DNA from: Aquincola tertiaricarbonis | Lineage (GTDB): Bacteria > Pseudomonadota > Gammaproteobacteria > Burkholderiales > Burkholderiaceae_C | Length of the DNA stretch: 64,000 nt | NCBI RefSeq assembly: GCF_000969605.1 | Contig: NZ_JZUE01000001.1 | Span: forward strand, 310,001 to 374,000 | Direction: 5' to 3' | Shown: in pieces, positions 10,801 to 18,039 of the stretch | How the letters are laid out: every line of letters starts with the position of its first letter | How positions within the stretch are numbered: position 1 is the first letter of the stretch | Translations under genes and position numbers: made by a program | Notes under the pieces: generated by a model | The model's database searches: none | Told to the model about the DNA's origin: nothing | What the model saw: only the letters and a program-made list of their open reading frames with translations

Positions 10801-12199
10801 CGACAGCGTGGGCGGCATCATCGACAACGTGCGCCTGATGGCCACGCCGTCGGTGGCCTACGAAAGCGCCGCCTTCACGCTGGCCGATTGCAACGACAAC
10901 CTCACCATCGACGCCGGCCTGACCCAGCAGGCCTGTGTCACGCTGGTGGGCGCCGACTGCATCTACGAGGGCAGCAGTGCCAGCTACGCACTGCAGCTGG
11001 ACCGTGCGCTGGCGGTGGACACCACTGTTTTCGTGAGCATCGTCAACGGCAGCGCGCAGATGGTCACCGGCCCGCAGTCCAATCAGGTCATCACGGCCGG
11101 CGGTGGCTACACCGAAGTCAACGGCCAGTTCTTCGCCAACCAGTACTTCGACCCCGTCTACGGCACCCGCTACAACACCGCCACCGGGCCGGCCGCGCAG
11201 AACTGGGACTTCAGCGTGCGCGACCTCGCCGGCAACTGGGTGCCGGCCAGCACCGCGGGCTTCGCGGTCACCATCCGCGCCGGCCAGACCACCTCGGCCG
11301 CCTTCAACGTCGATGCCTGGAAGGAAAAGGTCTACGCCGACCTGGACTTCGTGGGCAGCAACTACAAGGAAGCCGCCTGGGAGAGCTTCCAGCTGCAGCT
11401 CAGCGGCGGCAATGCCTTCACCGAGTTCTGCGAGCCGACCAAGACCGTGTCCATCGGCGATACCAGCACCTACTACACCTACAGCCCGATCGTGCTGGAC
11501 CTGGACGGCAACGGCATCCAGACCACCGCGCTGATCGACGCGGGCGGCAGCTTCGACCTGTTCGGCACCGGGCACGCCGTGCAGTCGGGCTGGATCTCCG
11601 GCGGTGACGCCTTCCTGGCGGTGGACCTCGATGGCAATGGCCGCATCGACGACATCGGCGAGCTGTTCGGCGGCGCCGAGCGCGGTGTCGGTTTTGCCAA
11701 GCTGGCCAGCTTCGACAGCAACGGCGACGGCGTGGTGGACAGCGCCGATGCCCGCTTTGCCGAGCTCAAGGTGTGGCAGGACGCCAATGGCAACCACGCC
11801 ACCGACGCCGGCGAGCTGCGCACGCTGGCCGAAGCCGGCATCGCCAGCCTGAACACCGCCTACCTCGACCAGAGCATCGACCAGCTGGGCAACGTGCTGG
11901 GCGAAGCCGGCAGCGCCACCCGCCTGGACGGCAGCGCGGTGGAGATGGTGGATGTGTATTTCAACGTCTACGCCGACGACGCCGCCGCCGCACAGGCGGC
12001 CGCGCTGCCCGCGCTGGACAACTTGCTGTCTGCCGACGACGCGTTGCTGGACCGTGCCTTTGCCGGCGGCTGCAGCGGCGGCGCGGACGCCTGCGGCCTG
12101 GCCACGGCCGGCTGCGGCGACGACAGCGCAGCACTGATGCGGCAGGTGATTGCCGCGATGAAGAACGCGGACCTCAGCGCCATCGCTGCGGTTGCGTAA
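7850..12199 (+). CDS. Large SdrD B-like repeat adhesin, probable type I secretion substrate
   Basis: This 1449-residue acidic protein has no N-terminal signal peptide. Its layout is: cadherin-like N-terminal region (about 10-215, with SVNDAPSGTD); SdrD B-like repeats starting near residues 226, 347, 631 and 751; two NGSFE-type galactose-binding-like modules (about 453-610 and 857-1010); a Tyr/Asn-rich domain (about 1026-1200); and a C-terminal Asp-rich block from SPIVLDLDGNGIQTT (about 1211). The block from 226 to about 620 is repeated at 631 to about 1018, so it is a tandem duplication. The tail is unusually Cys-rich for a secreted protein (GGCSGGADACGLATAGCG). Lack of a Sec signal, calcium-type loops and the adjacent exporter favour type I secretion, although RTX repeats are absent. 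Strong RBS AGGAGGA at 7838. Confidence 0.85.
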   Translation: MTVFNYSTVVNVCEDTNEDFDVAALLAQVGYTANGALTIDTLLVADGQGGYVPAPTLLFSQVDDDTVRVSAAAIPNYFGSFDTLSVIVDVGADRINLTLKVIIDSVNDAPSGTDSVVALTSAGAYVLSEANFGFTDVDGNAFKSVLISALPATGQMLLNGVAISPGTEVLASDIRAGRLTYLPAQGTTGIVGLSFQVRDDGGTVGCNATDLDPTCNILTFKLPVLASLGDRVWLDGNGNGLQDSGEAGFAGVTVRLLNGSNQVVATTTTDATGQYLFTGLLPGQYKVQVVSPNGYQFTTANAGANDALDSDVVWNGTGTNTGTSGLVTLAAGETNRTLDAGVKVCLVKVGDTVWWDANANGVQDAGERGIAGVAVKLTGAGADGAFGTADDVVRNTTTDASGKYLFDGVAWGQYKLSLGGLPAGYGLTAADVGTNDALDSDFRAITTTSTVNLITNGSFELLSGTQPTGWVGLGDTIETNTAASYGVTGATGARVVELDANRTYSNNTGLGQDVQTVAGQSYTLSLDVAARSGTLASTNTVEVWWNGVRIACIEPTSTALKTYSFTVTGTGGLDRLALREQAGDDDCVGGIIDNVRLIGTTSSTVYEAGFAVASCNDNLTLDAGLVLTHPASLGDRVWFDANGNGLQDSTEAGAAGVTVRLLNPAGQVLGTTTTDATGAYLFTGLPPGQYAVQVVAPQGQEFTLANAGSNDGIDSDVLWSGTGNTATSALVTLAAGENNRSLDAGLKPCLVDVGDCVWLDANGNGLQDAGEAGVAGVAVKLIGAGHDGQLGTADDSVRSTTTDAAGTYRFTDVAWGSYKVAIGLPTGYQLTAADVGNNDALDSDFRAVNVAAGPNLIVNGSFEQSSAGWCGLGDSIEVQAAYNFGVNGATGSFVAELDANRTWTYGTGLYQDVQTAAGQSYTLSVDLAARAGYASWTNTVEVWWNGTRLAQIDPTSTTLSTYSFNVTGTGGTDRLSFREQHGDDDSVGGIIDNVRLMATPSVAYESAAFTLADCNDNLTIDAGLTQQACVTLVGADCIYEGSSASYALQLDRALAVDTTVFVSIVNGSAQMVTGPQSNQVITAGGGYTEVNGQFFANQYFDPVYGTRYNTATGPAAQNWDFSVRDLAGNWVPASTAGFAVTIRAGQTTSAAFNVDAWKEKVYADLDFVGSNYKEAAWESFQLQLSGGNAFTEFCEPTKTVSIGDTSTYYTYSPIVLDLDGNGIQTTALIDAGGSFDLFGTGHAVQSGWISGGDAFLAVDLDGNGRIDDIGELFGGAERGVGFAKLASFDSNGDGVVDSADARFAELKVWQDANGNHATDAGELRTLAEAGIASLNTAYLDQSIDQLGNVLGEAGSATRLDGSAVEMVDVYFNVYADDAAAAQAAALPALDNLLSADDALLDRAFAGGCSGGADACGLATAGCGDDSAALMRQVIAAMKNADLSAIAAVA
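8527..10920 (+). repeat. Tandem ~1.2-kb duplication inside the adhesin gene
   Basis: Two adjacent in-frame units, about 8527-9729 and 9742-10920, each encode a short SdrD B-like repeat, a long SdrD B-like repeat and an NGSFE-type module in the same order. Both contain LGDRVW, then a VWLDANGNGLQDAGE-like loop, then NGSFE, then VGGIIDNVRL. The copies differ at many codons, so the duplication is not very recent. The boundaries are approximate. Confidence 0.8.
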
Positions 12200-12249
12200 G
12201 GCCGCAAGGCCTTGCAGGAGGGAGTCGGGCGGCGGCTGGCCGCCGCCCG
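12198..12249 (+). other. Two successive hairpins between adhesin and PEP-CTERM gene
   Basis: A 6-bp stem AAGGCC/GGCCTT with a GCAA loop (12198-12213) overlaps the end of the adhesin stop codon. It is followed by a perfect 11-bp stem CGGGCGGCGGC/GCCGCCGCCCG with a TG loop (12226-12249). Neither is followed by a U-run, so they are more likely transcript-stabilising or attenuating structures than classical terminators. Confidence 0.5.
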
Positions 12250-12289
12250 GCAACTGGATTGAACCACCCGAAGGGAGAGGAACCCACCC

Positions 12290-12925
12290 ATGAACCAACG
12301 TCATTTCCGCCTGTCCGGCCTTGCCGCCGCAGCCCTGCTGGCCGTTTCGGCCGCCCACGCCGACGATCTTTCGGTCAACCGCGCCTACTACACGCCCGAT
12401 GGCAAGCTGGCGGGCGGCCTGGCTATCTCGCCGGCTGGCACAGAAGGCCCGGGGCTGTTCGAAAGCCAGAACCTGACCACCGGCACCTCGTTCCTGGCCT
12501 ACTGCGTGGAGCAGAGCCAGGGCGCCACGAGCGCTGTCCACAGCTATGTGGCCAGCGCCTTCAGCGGCCCCGCAGAAGTGCAGGAGCTGTATGACCGCTT
12601 CTTCGACACCTCCATCCTGACGCAAGCAGGCGCCGTCGCTTTCCAGCTGGCGCTGTGGGAGCTGACCGGTGGTACCGAGGTGGCGGACTTCACCTTCGTC
12701 AGCGTGGCCGGCGCGAAGACCACCGCGCTGGACTGGCTGACCACCGTGCGTGCGGACAACGATCCGTTCGCCCAGAAGTACACGCTGACCCAGTGGTCGA
12801 ACGCGACATACCAGGACGTGCTGCAGGCCACCCCGGTGCCGGAGCCCGAGACCTATGCGCTGATGCTGGCCGGCCTCGGCGCCGTGGGTCTGATGGCCCG
12901 CCGCCGCGGCACCCAGGCTCGCTGA
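12290..12925 (+). CDS. PEP-CTERM sorting-domain protein
   Basis: The 211-residue exported protein has an N-terminal signal peptide (cleavage after AVSAAHA, about residue 24) and a C-terminal PEP-CTERM tripartite tail: VPEPETYALMLAG, a short hydrophobic helix, then a basic end (ARRRGTQAR). In this family the tail is recognised by an exosortase (EpsH/XrtA type) and the protein goes to the cell envelope or an exopolysaccharide matrix. No exosortase gene is in the window. The middle region (FLAYCVEQSQ, AFQLALWEL) resembles other PEP-CTERM proteins with an extracellular beta-rich domain, but its function is unknown. RBS GGGAGAGG lies upstream of the ATG. It follows the adhesin by 90 bp. Confidence 0.88.
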   Translation: MNQRHFRLSGLAAAALLAVSAAHADDLSVNRAYYTPDGKLAGGLAISPAGTEGPGLFESQNLTTGTSFLAYCVEQSQGATSAVHSYVASAFSGPAEVQELYDRFFDTSILTQAGAVAFQLALWELTGGTEVADFTFVSVAGAKTTALDWLTTVRADNDPFAQKYTLTQWSNATYQDVLQATPVPEPETYALMLAGLGAVGLMARRRGTQAR

Positions 12926-12962
12926 ACGTCAAGCGGGCCGCCGCTGCGGCCCCGTGGTGACA

Positions 12963-12984
12963 GGCGCCCTCCGGGCGCCTTTTT
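12963..12984 (+). terminator. Rho-independent terminator after PEP-CTERM gene
   Basis: A perfect GGCGCCC/GGGCGCC stem with a TCC loop is followed by TTTTT on the plus strand. It ends the export and PEP-CTERM transcription unit. Its U-tract overlaps the last base of the convergent racemase-like gene. Confidence 0.85.
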
Positions 12985-13718
12985 CATGGCTGGAAGCCCA
13001 GCGGCGCCGTCCAGCCGGCATAGGTCTTGGGCAGCGGCGTGGCGTAGTCGCCGGCCTTGCTGGTGTGCAGGCCGAGGGCCGCCAGACTTTCGGCGAACTT
13101 CACCGCCGCGCCCACGCCGTCGATCACCGGCACGCCCAGGCGCTGCTGCAGCTGCGTGGCCAGGTCGGCCATGCCGGCGCAGCCCAGCACGATGGCGCCG
13201 CTGCGGTCCTGCAACAACGCCTGCCGCGCCGCAGCCTCAATGCGGGCCACCAGCGCCGGGCCGGCGGCTTCCAGCTCCAGCACCGGGATGTCGGTGCCGT
13301 GCACGCCCCGGCAGCGCCGCTCGAAGCCGTACTTGTGCAGCAGGTGCTCGGCGATCACGCAGGTGCGCGTCATCGTCGTCACCACCGAGAAACCCGTGGC
13401 GAGGAACGAGGCGGCATGGAAGGCCGCTTCGGCGATGCCGATCACCGGTGCGGCCGTGGCCTCCCGCGCGGCGTCCAGGCCGGGGTCGCCGAAGCAGGCG
13501 ATGACCACGCCGTCCACCGCCGCGCCGTGCAGCCGCACCTGCTGCGCCACGCCGGCGGCGGCGAAGGCGTCGTCGTAGTGGCCCTCGATGGACGCCGGTC
13601 CGAAGTCGGGCTGCATGGCCACGATCTCCGTGCCCGGCGCGGCCACCGTGCGGGCGGCGGCGGCGATCTGCGCCGTCATCGGCGCGGAGGTGTTGGGGTT
13701 GATGACGAGCAGCTTCAT
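12984..13718 (-). CDS. Asp/Glu/hydantoin racemase family protein
   Basis: This 244-residue protein starts MKLLVINPNTSAPMT, the classic N-terminus of hydantoin racemase-like proteins of the Asp/Glu racemase superfamily. It has the two expected Cys positions, one in VVIACFGDPG (about residue 73) and one in IVLGCAGMADL (about 176), which act as paired acid/base residues in cofactor-independent racemases. The start at 13718 was chosen over an open frame extending to 13871 because the family motif begins there. Substrate (hydantoin, aspartate, maleate-like or other) cannot be read from sequence. It is divergent from an ABC uptake operon and shares an operator-like motif with it, so the two probably serve one substrate. 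Confidence 0.8.
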   Translation of the reverse strand: MKLLVINPNTSAPMTAQIAAAARTVAAPGTEIVAMQPDFGPASIEGHYDDAFAAAGVAQQVRLHGAAVDGVVIACFGDPGLDAAREATAAPVIGIAEAAFHAASFLATGFSVVTTMTRTCVIAEHLLHKYGFERRCRGVHGTDIPVLELEAAGPALVARIEAAARQALLQDRSGAIVLGCAGMADLATQLQQRLGVPVIDGVGAAVKFAESLAALGLHTSKAGDYATPLPKTYAGWTAPLGFQP

Positions 13719-13749
13719 GGCAGGACCGGTCGTGGTGCGTGGCGGGGCG

Positions 13750-13764
13750 GCATTGCATACAAAG
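13750..13764. promoter_or_regulatory. Operator-like motif copy 1 (GCATTGCATACAAAG)
   Basis: This 15-bp sequence occurs twice, identically, in the divergent region. This copy begins 32 bp from the racemase start. Its core TTGCATACAA is an imperfect palindrome of the TTG-N4-CAA kind, similar to sites of GntR/FCD regulators. The GntR gene at 18036 ends the divergent operon. Confidence 0.6.
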
Positions 13765-13858
13765 AGGGCGCCGCGCGCCCTGTCAGTGCAGGCCGCACAA
13801 GGCACCGCAAGTGCCGCGCCCGCTTCGGTGCACCGGCGGACGCGCGCCATTGGCACAT

Positions 13859-13873
13859 GCATTGCATACAAAG
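13859..13873. promoter_or_regulatory. Operator-like motif copy 2 (GCATTGCATACAAAG)
   Basis: This is the second identical copy, starting 109 bp from the first and ending 9 bp before the ATG of the ABC ATPase gene. Binding here would block the start region of the transporter operon. The copies sit one near each divergent gene, as expected for joint control. Confidence 0.6.
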
Positions 13874-13882
13874 CTGCCCACG

Positions 13883-14896
13883 ATGGAACGCACCGACCTG
13901 GAACTGGTTTCGCTGGCCAAGCATTACGGCGACGCGGTGGCCGTGGCCGGCATCGACCTGAAGATCAAGGGCGGCAGCTACTGCTGCCTGCTCGGGCCTT
14001 CGGGCTGTGGCAAGACCTCCACGCTGCGCATGGTGGCCGGCCATGAGGAGCCGACCGAAGGCCATGTGCTGCTCTCGGGCCGAGAGATCACGCACCTGGA
14101 GCCGGCCCAGCGCGGCACCGCGATGATGTTCCAGAGCTATGCGCTGTTCCCCCACCTCAGCGTGCTCGACAACGTGGCCTTCAGCGCCCGCATGAAGGGC
14201 GTGGACAAGCCGACGCGCGAGAAGCGTGCCCGCGAGCTGCTCGACCTGGTGGCGATGACGCCCTATGCCCACCGCCTGCCGGCCGCGTTGTCGGGCGGCC
14301 AGCAGCAGCGCGTGGCGCTGGCCCGCGCGCTGATGACGCAGCCGCGCGTGTTGCTGCTGGATGAGCCGCTGTCGGCGCTCGATCCCTTCCTGCGCATCAA
14401 GATGCGGGCGGAACTGCAGCGCTGGCACCGTGAGCTGGGCATGACCTTCGTGCACGTCACCCACTCGCAGGAAGAGGCGATGGCGCTGGCCGACCTGGTG
14501 GTGGTGATGAACCAGGGCCGCATCGAGCAGTCGGGCACTGCGCGCGACGTGTTCGAGCGGCCGCGCACCGCCTTCATTGCCCGCTTCATCGGTGCGCACA
14601 ACGTGGTGGACACGCCTTCCGGCGCGGTGGCGGTGCGCAGCGACCGCACGCTGCTGGCGCCCACGGGCGGCCCCGGCATGGCCGTCAGCGTCAAGGCCGT
14701 GGAATACCAGGGCAGCCATGTGCAGGTGCACCTGGCCACGCGGCTGGATGAGCACGATGCCGCCGACGACGCGGTCGCCGGCCCAGGCTGGGTGGCGCTG
14801 GTGCCCGATGCGCAATTCCATGCCAACCCGCTGGAGCCCGGCCAGCGCGTGGCCATGAGCTGGCACGAGGCCGACGCCCACGTGCTGGAAGGCTGA
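13883..14896 (+). CDS. ABC transporter ATP-binding protein (PotA-like)
   Basis: The 337-residue ATPase shows Walker A GPSGCGKT (about 38-45), Q-loop MMFQSYALFPHL, signature LSGGQQQRVALARAL, Walker B LLLDEPLSALD and switch HVTHSQEEA. A C-terminal TOBE-like regulatory region follows (about 235-337). This is the layout of polyamine/opine/iron (CUT1/PotA-type) uptake ATPases. It energises import by the permease pair downstream. The ATG at 13883 sits right after an operator-like motif, so the leader is very short or absent. The next gene starts 82 bp later. The substrate class is inferred from family only. Confidence 0.88.
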   Translation: MERTDLELVSLAKHYGDAVAVAGIDLKIKGGSYCCLLGPSGCGKTSTLRMVAGHEEPTEGHVLLSGREITHLEPAQRGTAMMFQSYALFPHLSVLDNVAFSARMKGVDKPTREKRARELLDLVAMTPYAHRLPAALSGGQQQRVALARALMTQPRVLLLDEPLSALDPFLRIKMRAELQRWHRELGMTFVHVTHSQEEAMALADLVVVMNQGRIEQSGTARDVFERPRTAFIARFIGAHNVVDTPSGAVAVRSDRTLLAPTGGPGMAVSVKAVEYQGSHVQVHLATRLDEHDAADDAVAGPGWVALVPDAQFHANPLEPGQRVAMSWHEADAHVLEG

Positions 14897-14978
14897 GCTT
14901 TTCTCGAGATCCGCCGCACGGTGTCCGCATGCAGCGGTACGCCGGCTTTCACTCCCTGCCTTTCAGGAGACCTGCGAT

Positions 14979-16259
14979 ATGACGACCGACCACCCGACCA
15001 CCGCCGGCCTGCCGCGCCGCCGCCTGCTCAAGGCCGCTGCCGGCGTGGGCGTGGCCGCCACCGGACTCACCGGCTTCCCGTTCGTGCAGGCGCAGGAGAA
15101 GATCACGCTGCGCTACCTGGGCACCGCGGTGAACCAGGACAAGAAGATTGCCGAGAAATTCGAGGCCGACACCGGCATCAAGATCCAGTACATCCCGGTC
15201 AACACCGACGTGGTGACGCAGCGCGCCGTCACCTCGCCCAACTCGTTCGACCTGATCGACACCGAGTACTTCTCGCTGAAGAAGATCGTGCCCACCGGCA
15301 ACCTGAAGGGCATCGATACCAGGAAGATCAAGAACGCCGACAAGATCACCTCGCTGTTCACCACCGGCATGGTGGCCGGCAAGGCGGTGGGCGACCAGGG
15401 TACGGCGCCGAAGAAGGTGATCTACCTGGAAGGCGAGAAGAGCAAGGTGTTCGCCAAGGCGCCCACGCAGTTCATGTCGCTGATCCCGACCACCTACAAC
15501 GCCGACACGCTGGGCATCCGGCCCGACCTGATCAAGCGCCCGATCGAGAGCTGGAAGGAGCTGCTGAACCCGGAGTTCAAGGGCAAGGCCGCCATCCTCA
15601 ACATCCCGTCCATCGGCATCATGGACGCGGCGATGGTGGTGGAGGCGATGGGCCTGTACAAGTACCCTGACAAGGGCAACATGACCAAGGCCGAGATCGA
15701 CCTGACGATCAAGACGCTGATCGAGGCCAAGAAGGCCGGCCAGTTCCGCAGCCTGTGGAAGGACTTCAACGAGAGCGTGAACCTGATGGCCTCGGGCGAG
15801 GTGGTGATCCAGTCGATGTGGAGCCCGGCCGTGACGGCGGTGCGCACCAAGGGCATCGACTGCGTGTTCCAGCCGCTGAAGGAAGGCTATCGGGCCTGGG
15901 CCGCGGGCTTCGGGCTGCCGGCCACGCTGTCGGGCCGCAAGCTCGACGGCGCCTACGAGTTCATCAACTGGTTCCTCGACGGCTGGGCCGGCGCCTACCT
16001 CAACCGCCAGGGCTACTACAGCGCGGTGCTGGAGACGGCCAAGGCCAAGATGGAGCCCTACGAGTGGGCCTACTGGATGGAAGGCAAGGCCGCCGAAAAG
16101 GACATCAAGGCGCCCAATGGCGAGCTGCTGGCCAAGGCCGGCAGCAAGCGCGACGGCGGCTCGTACGAACAGCGCATGGGCGGCATCGCCTGTTGGAACG
16201 CGCTGATGGACGAGAACACCTACATGGTCCAGAAGTGGAATGAATTCGTAGCTGCTTGA
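14979..16259 (+). CDS. ABC transporter periplasmic binding protein (PotD-like, Tat signal)
   Basis: The 426-residue extracellular solute-binding protein has a twin-arginine leader (LPRRRLLKAAAG) ending near FVQAQ, so it is probably exported folded by Tat. The mature part (ITLRYLGTAVNQDKKIAEKF, later FDLIDTEYFSL and NIPSIGIMDAAM) resembles the spermidine/putrescine-binding PotD group. It would capture the substrate for the two permeases that follow. RBS AGGAG lies at 14966-14970. The actual ligand is unknown; the racemase-like neighbour hints at an amino-acid-like or hydantoin-like compound. Confidence 0.87.
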   Translation: MTTDHPTTAGLPRRRLLKAAAGVGVAATGLTGFPFVQAQEKITLRYLGTAVNQDKKIAEKFEADTGIKIQYIPVNTDVVTQRAVTSPNSFDLIDTEYFSLKKIVPTGNLKGIDTRKIKNADKITSLFTTGMVAGKAVGDQGTAPKKVIYLEGEKSKVFAKAPTQFMSLIPTTYNADTLGIRPDLIKRPIESWKELLNPEFKGKAAILNIPSIGIMDAAMVVEAMGLYKYPDKGNMTKAEIDLTIKTLIEAKKAGQFRSLWKDFNESVNLMASGEVVIQSMWSPAVTAVRTKGIDCVFQPLKEGYRAWAAGFGLPATLSGRKLDGAYEFINWFLDGWAGAYLNRQGYYSAVLETAKAKMEPYEWAYWMEGKAAEKDIKAPNGELLAKAGSKRDGGSYEQRMGGIACWNALMDENTYMVQKWNEFVAA

Positions 16260-16276
16260 GCCCGAGGTAGACCGCG

Positions 16277-17161
16277 ATGATGTCGGCGCGCAAGAACCTC
16301 GTGGCCTGGCTGCAGGCCGGGCCGCTGGCGGCGGTGTTCCTCGTGTTCTTCGTCGTGCCGCTGGCGCTCATCGTGATGGTGAGCTTCTGGCAGGCGACGG
16401 ACTACGAGCTGATCCCGGCGTTCACGCTGCAGAGTTATGCCGACATCTTCAAGGGCTGCGGCATTGGCGGCGGGGGTGACCTGTGCGTCACCCTCAAGAC
16501 CTACGGGTCCACGCTCAAGTTCAGCTTCGTGGTGTGGCTCGTCACCGCGCTGCTGGGCTTCGCGCTGGCCTACTTCATGGCCTTCCATGTGAAGAGCACG
16601 CTGGTGCAGACGGTGCTCTTCATCATCTGCACCGTGCCCTTCTGGACCAGCAACGTCATCCGCATGATCTCGTGGGTGCCGCTGCTGGGCCGCAACGGGC
16701 TGGTCAACCAGACGCTGCTGGGCATGGGCCTGATCGAGCAGCCGCTGGATTGGCTGCTGTTCTCCGACTTCGCGGTGATCCTGGCCTTCGTGCACCTGTA
16801 CACGATGTTCATGATCGTGCCGATCTTCAACTCGATGATGCGCATCGACCGCGCGCTGATCGAGGCCGCGCGCGACAACGGTGCCACGCCGTGGCAGACG
16901 GTGGTGCACGTCGTGCTGCCGCTCACCCGCACCGGGCTGATCATCGGCTCTATCTTCGTCATCGCGCTGGTGATGGGCGACTTCGTCACCGTGGGCGTGA
17001 TGGGCGGCCAGCAGATCGCCTCGGTGGGCAAGGTCATCCAGGTGCAGGCCAGCTACCTGCAGTTTCCCGCGGCCGCGGCCAATGCGGTCATCCTGCTGGT
17101 GGTGGTGCTGATGATGATCGTCGCCCTGATGCGGCTGGTGAACCTGCGCAAGGAGCTGTGA
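16277..17161 (+). CDS. ABC transporter permease (PotB-like)
   Basis: The 294-residue inner-membrane protein has about six transmembrane helices and the BPD-transport EAA loop EAARDNGATPWQTVVHVVLPL. It resembles PotB-type permeases. It lies 17 bp after the binding protein and overlaps the second permease by 1 bp. It would form one half of the import channel. Two adjacent ATG codons (16277 and 16280) could serve as start; the first is given. Confidence 0.87.
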   Translation: MMSARKNLVAWLQAGPLAAVFLVFFVVPLALIVMVSFWQATDYELIPAFTLQSYADIFKGCGIGGGGDLCVTLKTYGSTLKFSFVVWLVTALLGFALAYFMAFHVKSTLVQTVLFIICTVPFWTSNVIRMISWVPLLGRNGLVNQTLLGMGLIEQPLDWLLFSDFAVILAFVHLYTMFMIVPIFNSMMRIDRALIEAARDNGATPWQTVVHVVLPLTRTGLIIGSIFVIALVMGDFVTVGVMGGQQIASVGKVIQVQASYLQFPAAAANAVILLVVVLMMIVALMRLVNLRKEL

Positions 17162-18039
17162 TGGCCGGCACCCGAGACAAGCGGGCGCCCGGCTTCTGGC
17201 CGCTGGCCTTCGTGTTCGTGCTGTTCGTGCTGTTCCTCTACGGGCCGATGCTGGCCATCTTCGTGCTCAGCTTCCAGGGGCCCGAAGGCGGGCTCACCTT
17301 CCCGATGCGCGGCTGGTCGCTGCACTGGTTCCGAACGCTGTGGGAGGGCATCGGCGTCATCGACATCGGCGCCGCCTTCCGCCGCTCGCTGCTGCTGGGC
17401 TTGGTGGTGATGGTGCTCACGGTCGCGCTGTCGCTGCTGGCGGGGCTGGCCTACCGCAAGAAGCTGCCGGGCGGCACGCCGCTGTTCTATGCCGTGGTGG
17501 CCAGCCTGATCATGCCGTCCATCATCGTGTCGCTGGGCATTGGCCTGCTGTTCCGGCTGCTGGACGGCGGCATCAAGGCGATGCTGGAGGCGTGGTTCCC
17601 CAGCCTGTTCGAGACCTACGCCACCGCGCTGGGCATGTTCACCTCGGGCCTGGGCGCGCAGCTCACCTGGACACTGCCCTTCGGCCTGCTGATCATGTTC
17701 GCCATCTTCAACCGCTTCAACCCGGCGTATGAGGAAGCCGCGCGCGACCTGGGCGCCACGCCCTGGCAGCGCTTCGTGCACGTGGTGCTGCCGTTGATCG
17801 GGCCCAGCCTCGTCGGCGTGGGCATGTTCGGCTTCACGCTCAGCTGGGACGAGATCGCGCGCTCCTCGCAGGCCATGGGCGACCTCAACACCCTGCCGCT
17901 GGAGCTGCAGGGCCTGACCACCACCGTCACCACGCCGGTGATCTATGCGCTGGGCACCGTCACCACCGTGGTGTCGTTCGCGGTGATGGCGGTCACGCTG
18001 GCCGTGGTGTGGCTGTGGCAAAGCCGGCGCCGCGGATGA
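17161..18039 (+). CDS. ABC transporter permease (PotC-like)
   Basis: This 292-residue partner permease has about six helices. An N-terminal FVFVLFVLFLYGPM helix comes first, and the EAA loop EAARDLGATPWQRFVHVVLPL comes late. It resembles PotC and forms the heterodimeric channel with the preceding PotB-like protein. The ATG overlaps the previous stop by 1 bp, and its own TGA overlaps the ATG of the GntR gene, so translation is likely coupled. Confidence 0.87.
   Translation: MAGTRDKRAPGFWPLAFVFVLFVLFLYGPMLAIFVLSFQGPEGGLTFPMRGWSLHWFRTLWEGIGVIDIGAAFRRSLLLGLVVMVLTVALSLLAGLAYRKKLPGGTPLFYAVVASLIMPSIIVSLGIGLLFRLLDGGIKAMLEAWFPSLFETYATALGMFTSGLGAQLTWTLPFGLLIMFAIFNRFNPAYEEAARDLGATPWQRFVHVVLPLIGPSLVGVGMFGFTLSWDEIARSSQAMGDLNTLPLELQGLTTTVTTPVIYALGTVTTVVSFAVMAVTLAVVWLWQSRRRG

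Noticed and set aside
8527-10920. CRISPR or other short-repeat array in the adhesin
   Set aside because: Repeats are long, in-frame protein modules with diverged copies, not short identical repeats with spacers.
7742-12625. Very long minus-strand open frame (about 1627 codons) opposite the second adhesin
   Set aside because: It mirrors the repetitive GC-rich adhesin gene, has no domain-like sequence or RBS, and spans the intergenic regions and part of the PEP-CTERM gene; it is a shadow of codon bias.
13719-13871. N-terminal extension of the racemase-like protein to base 13871
   Set aside because: The added 51 residues look random, cover both operator-like motifs and precede the standard N-terminus MKLLVINPNTS.
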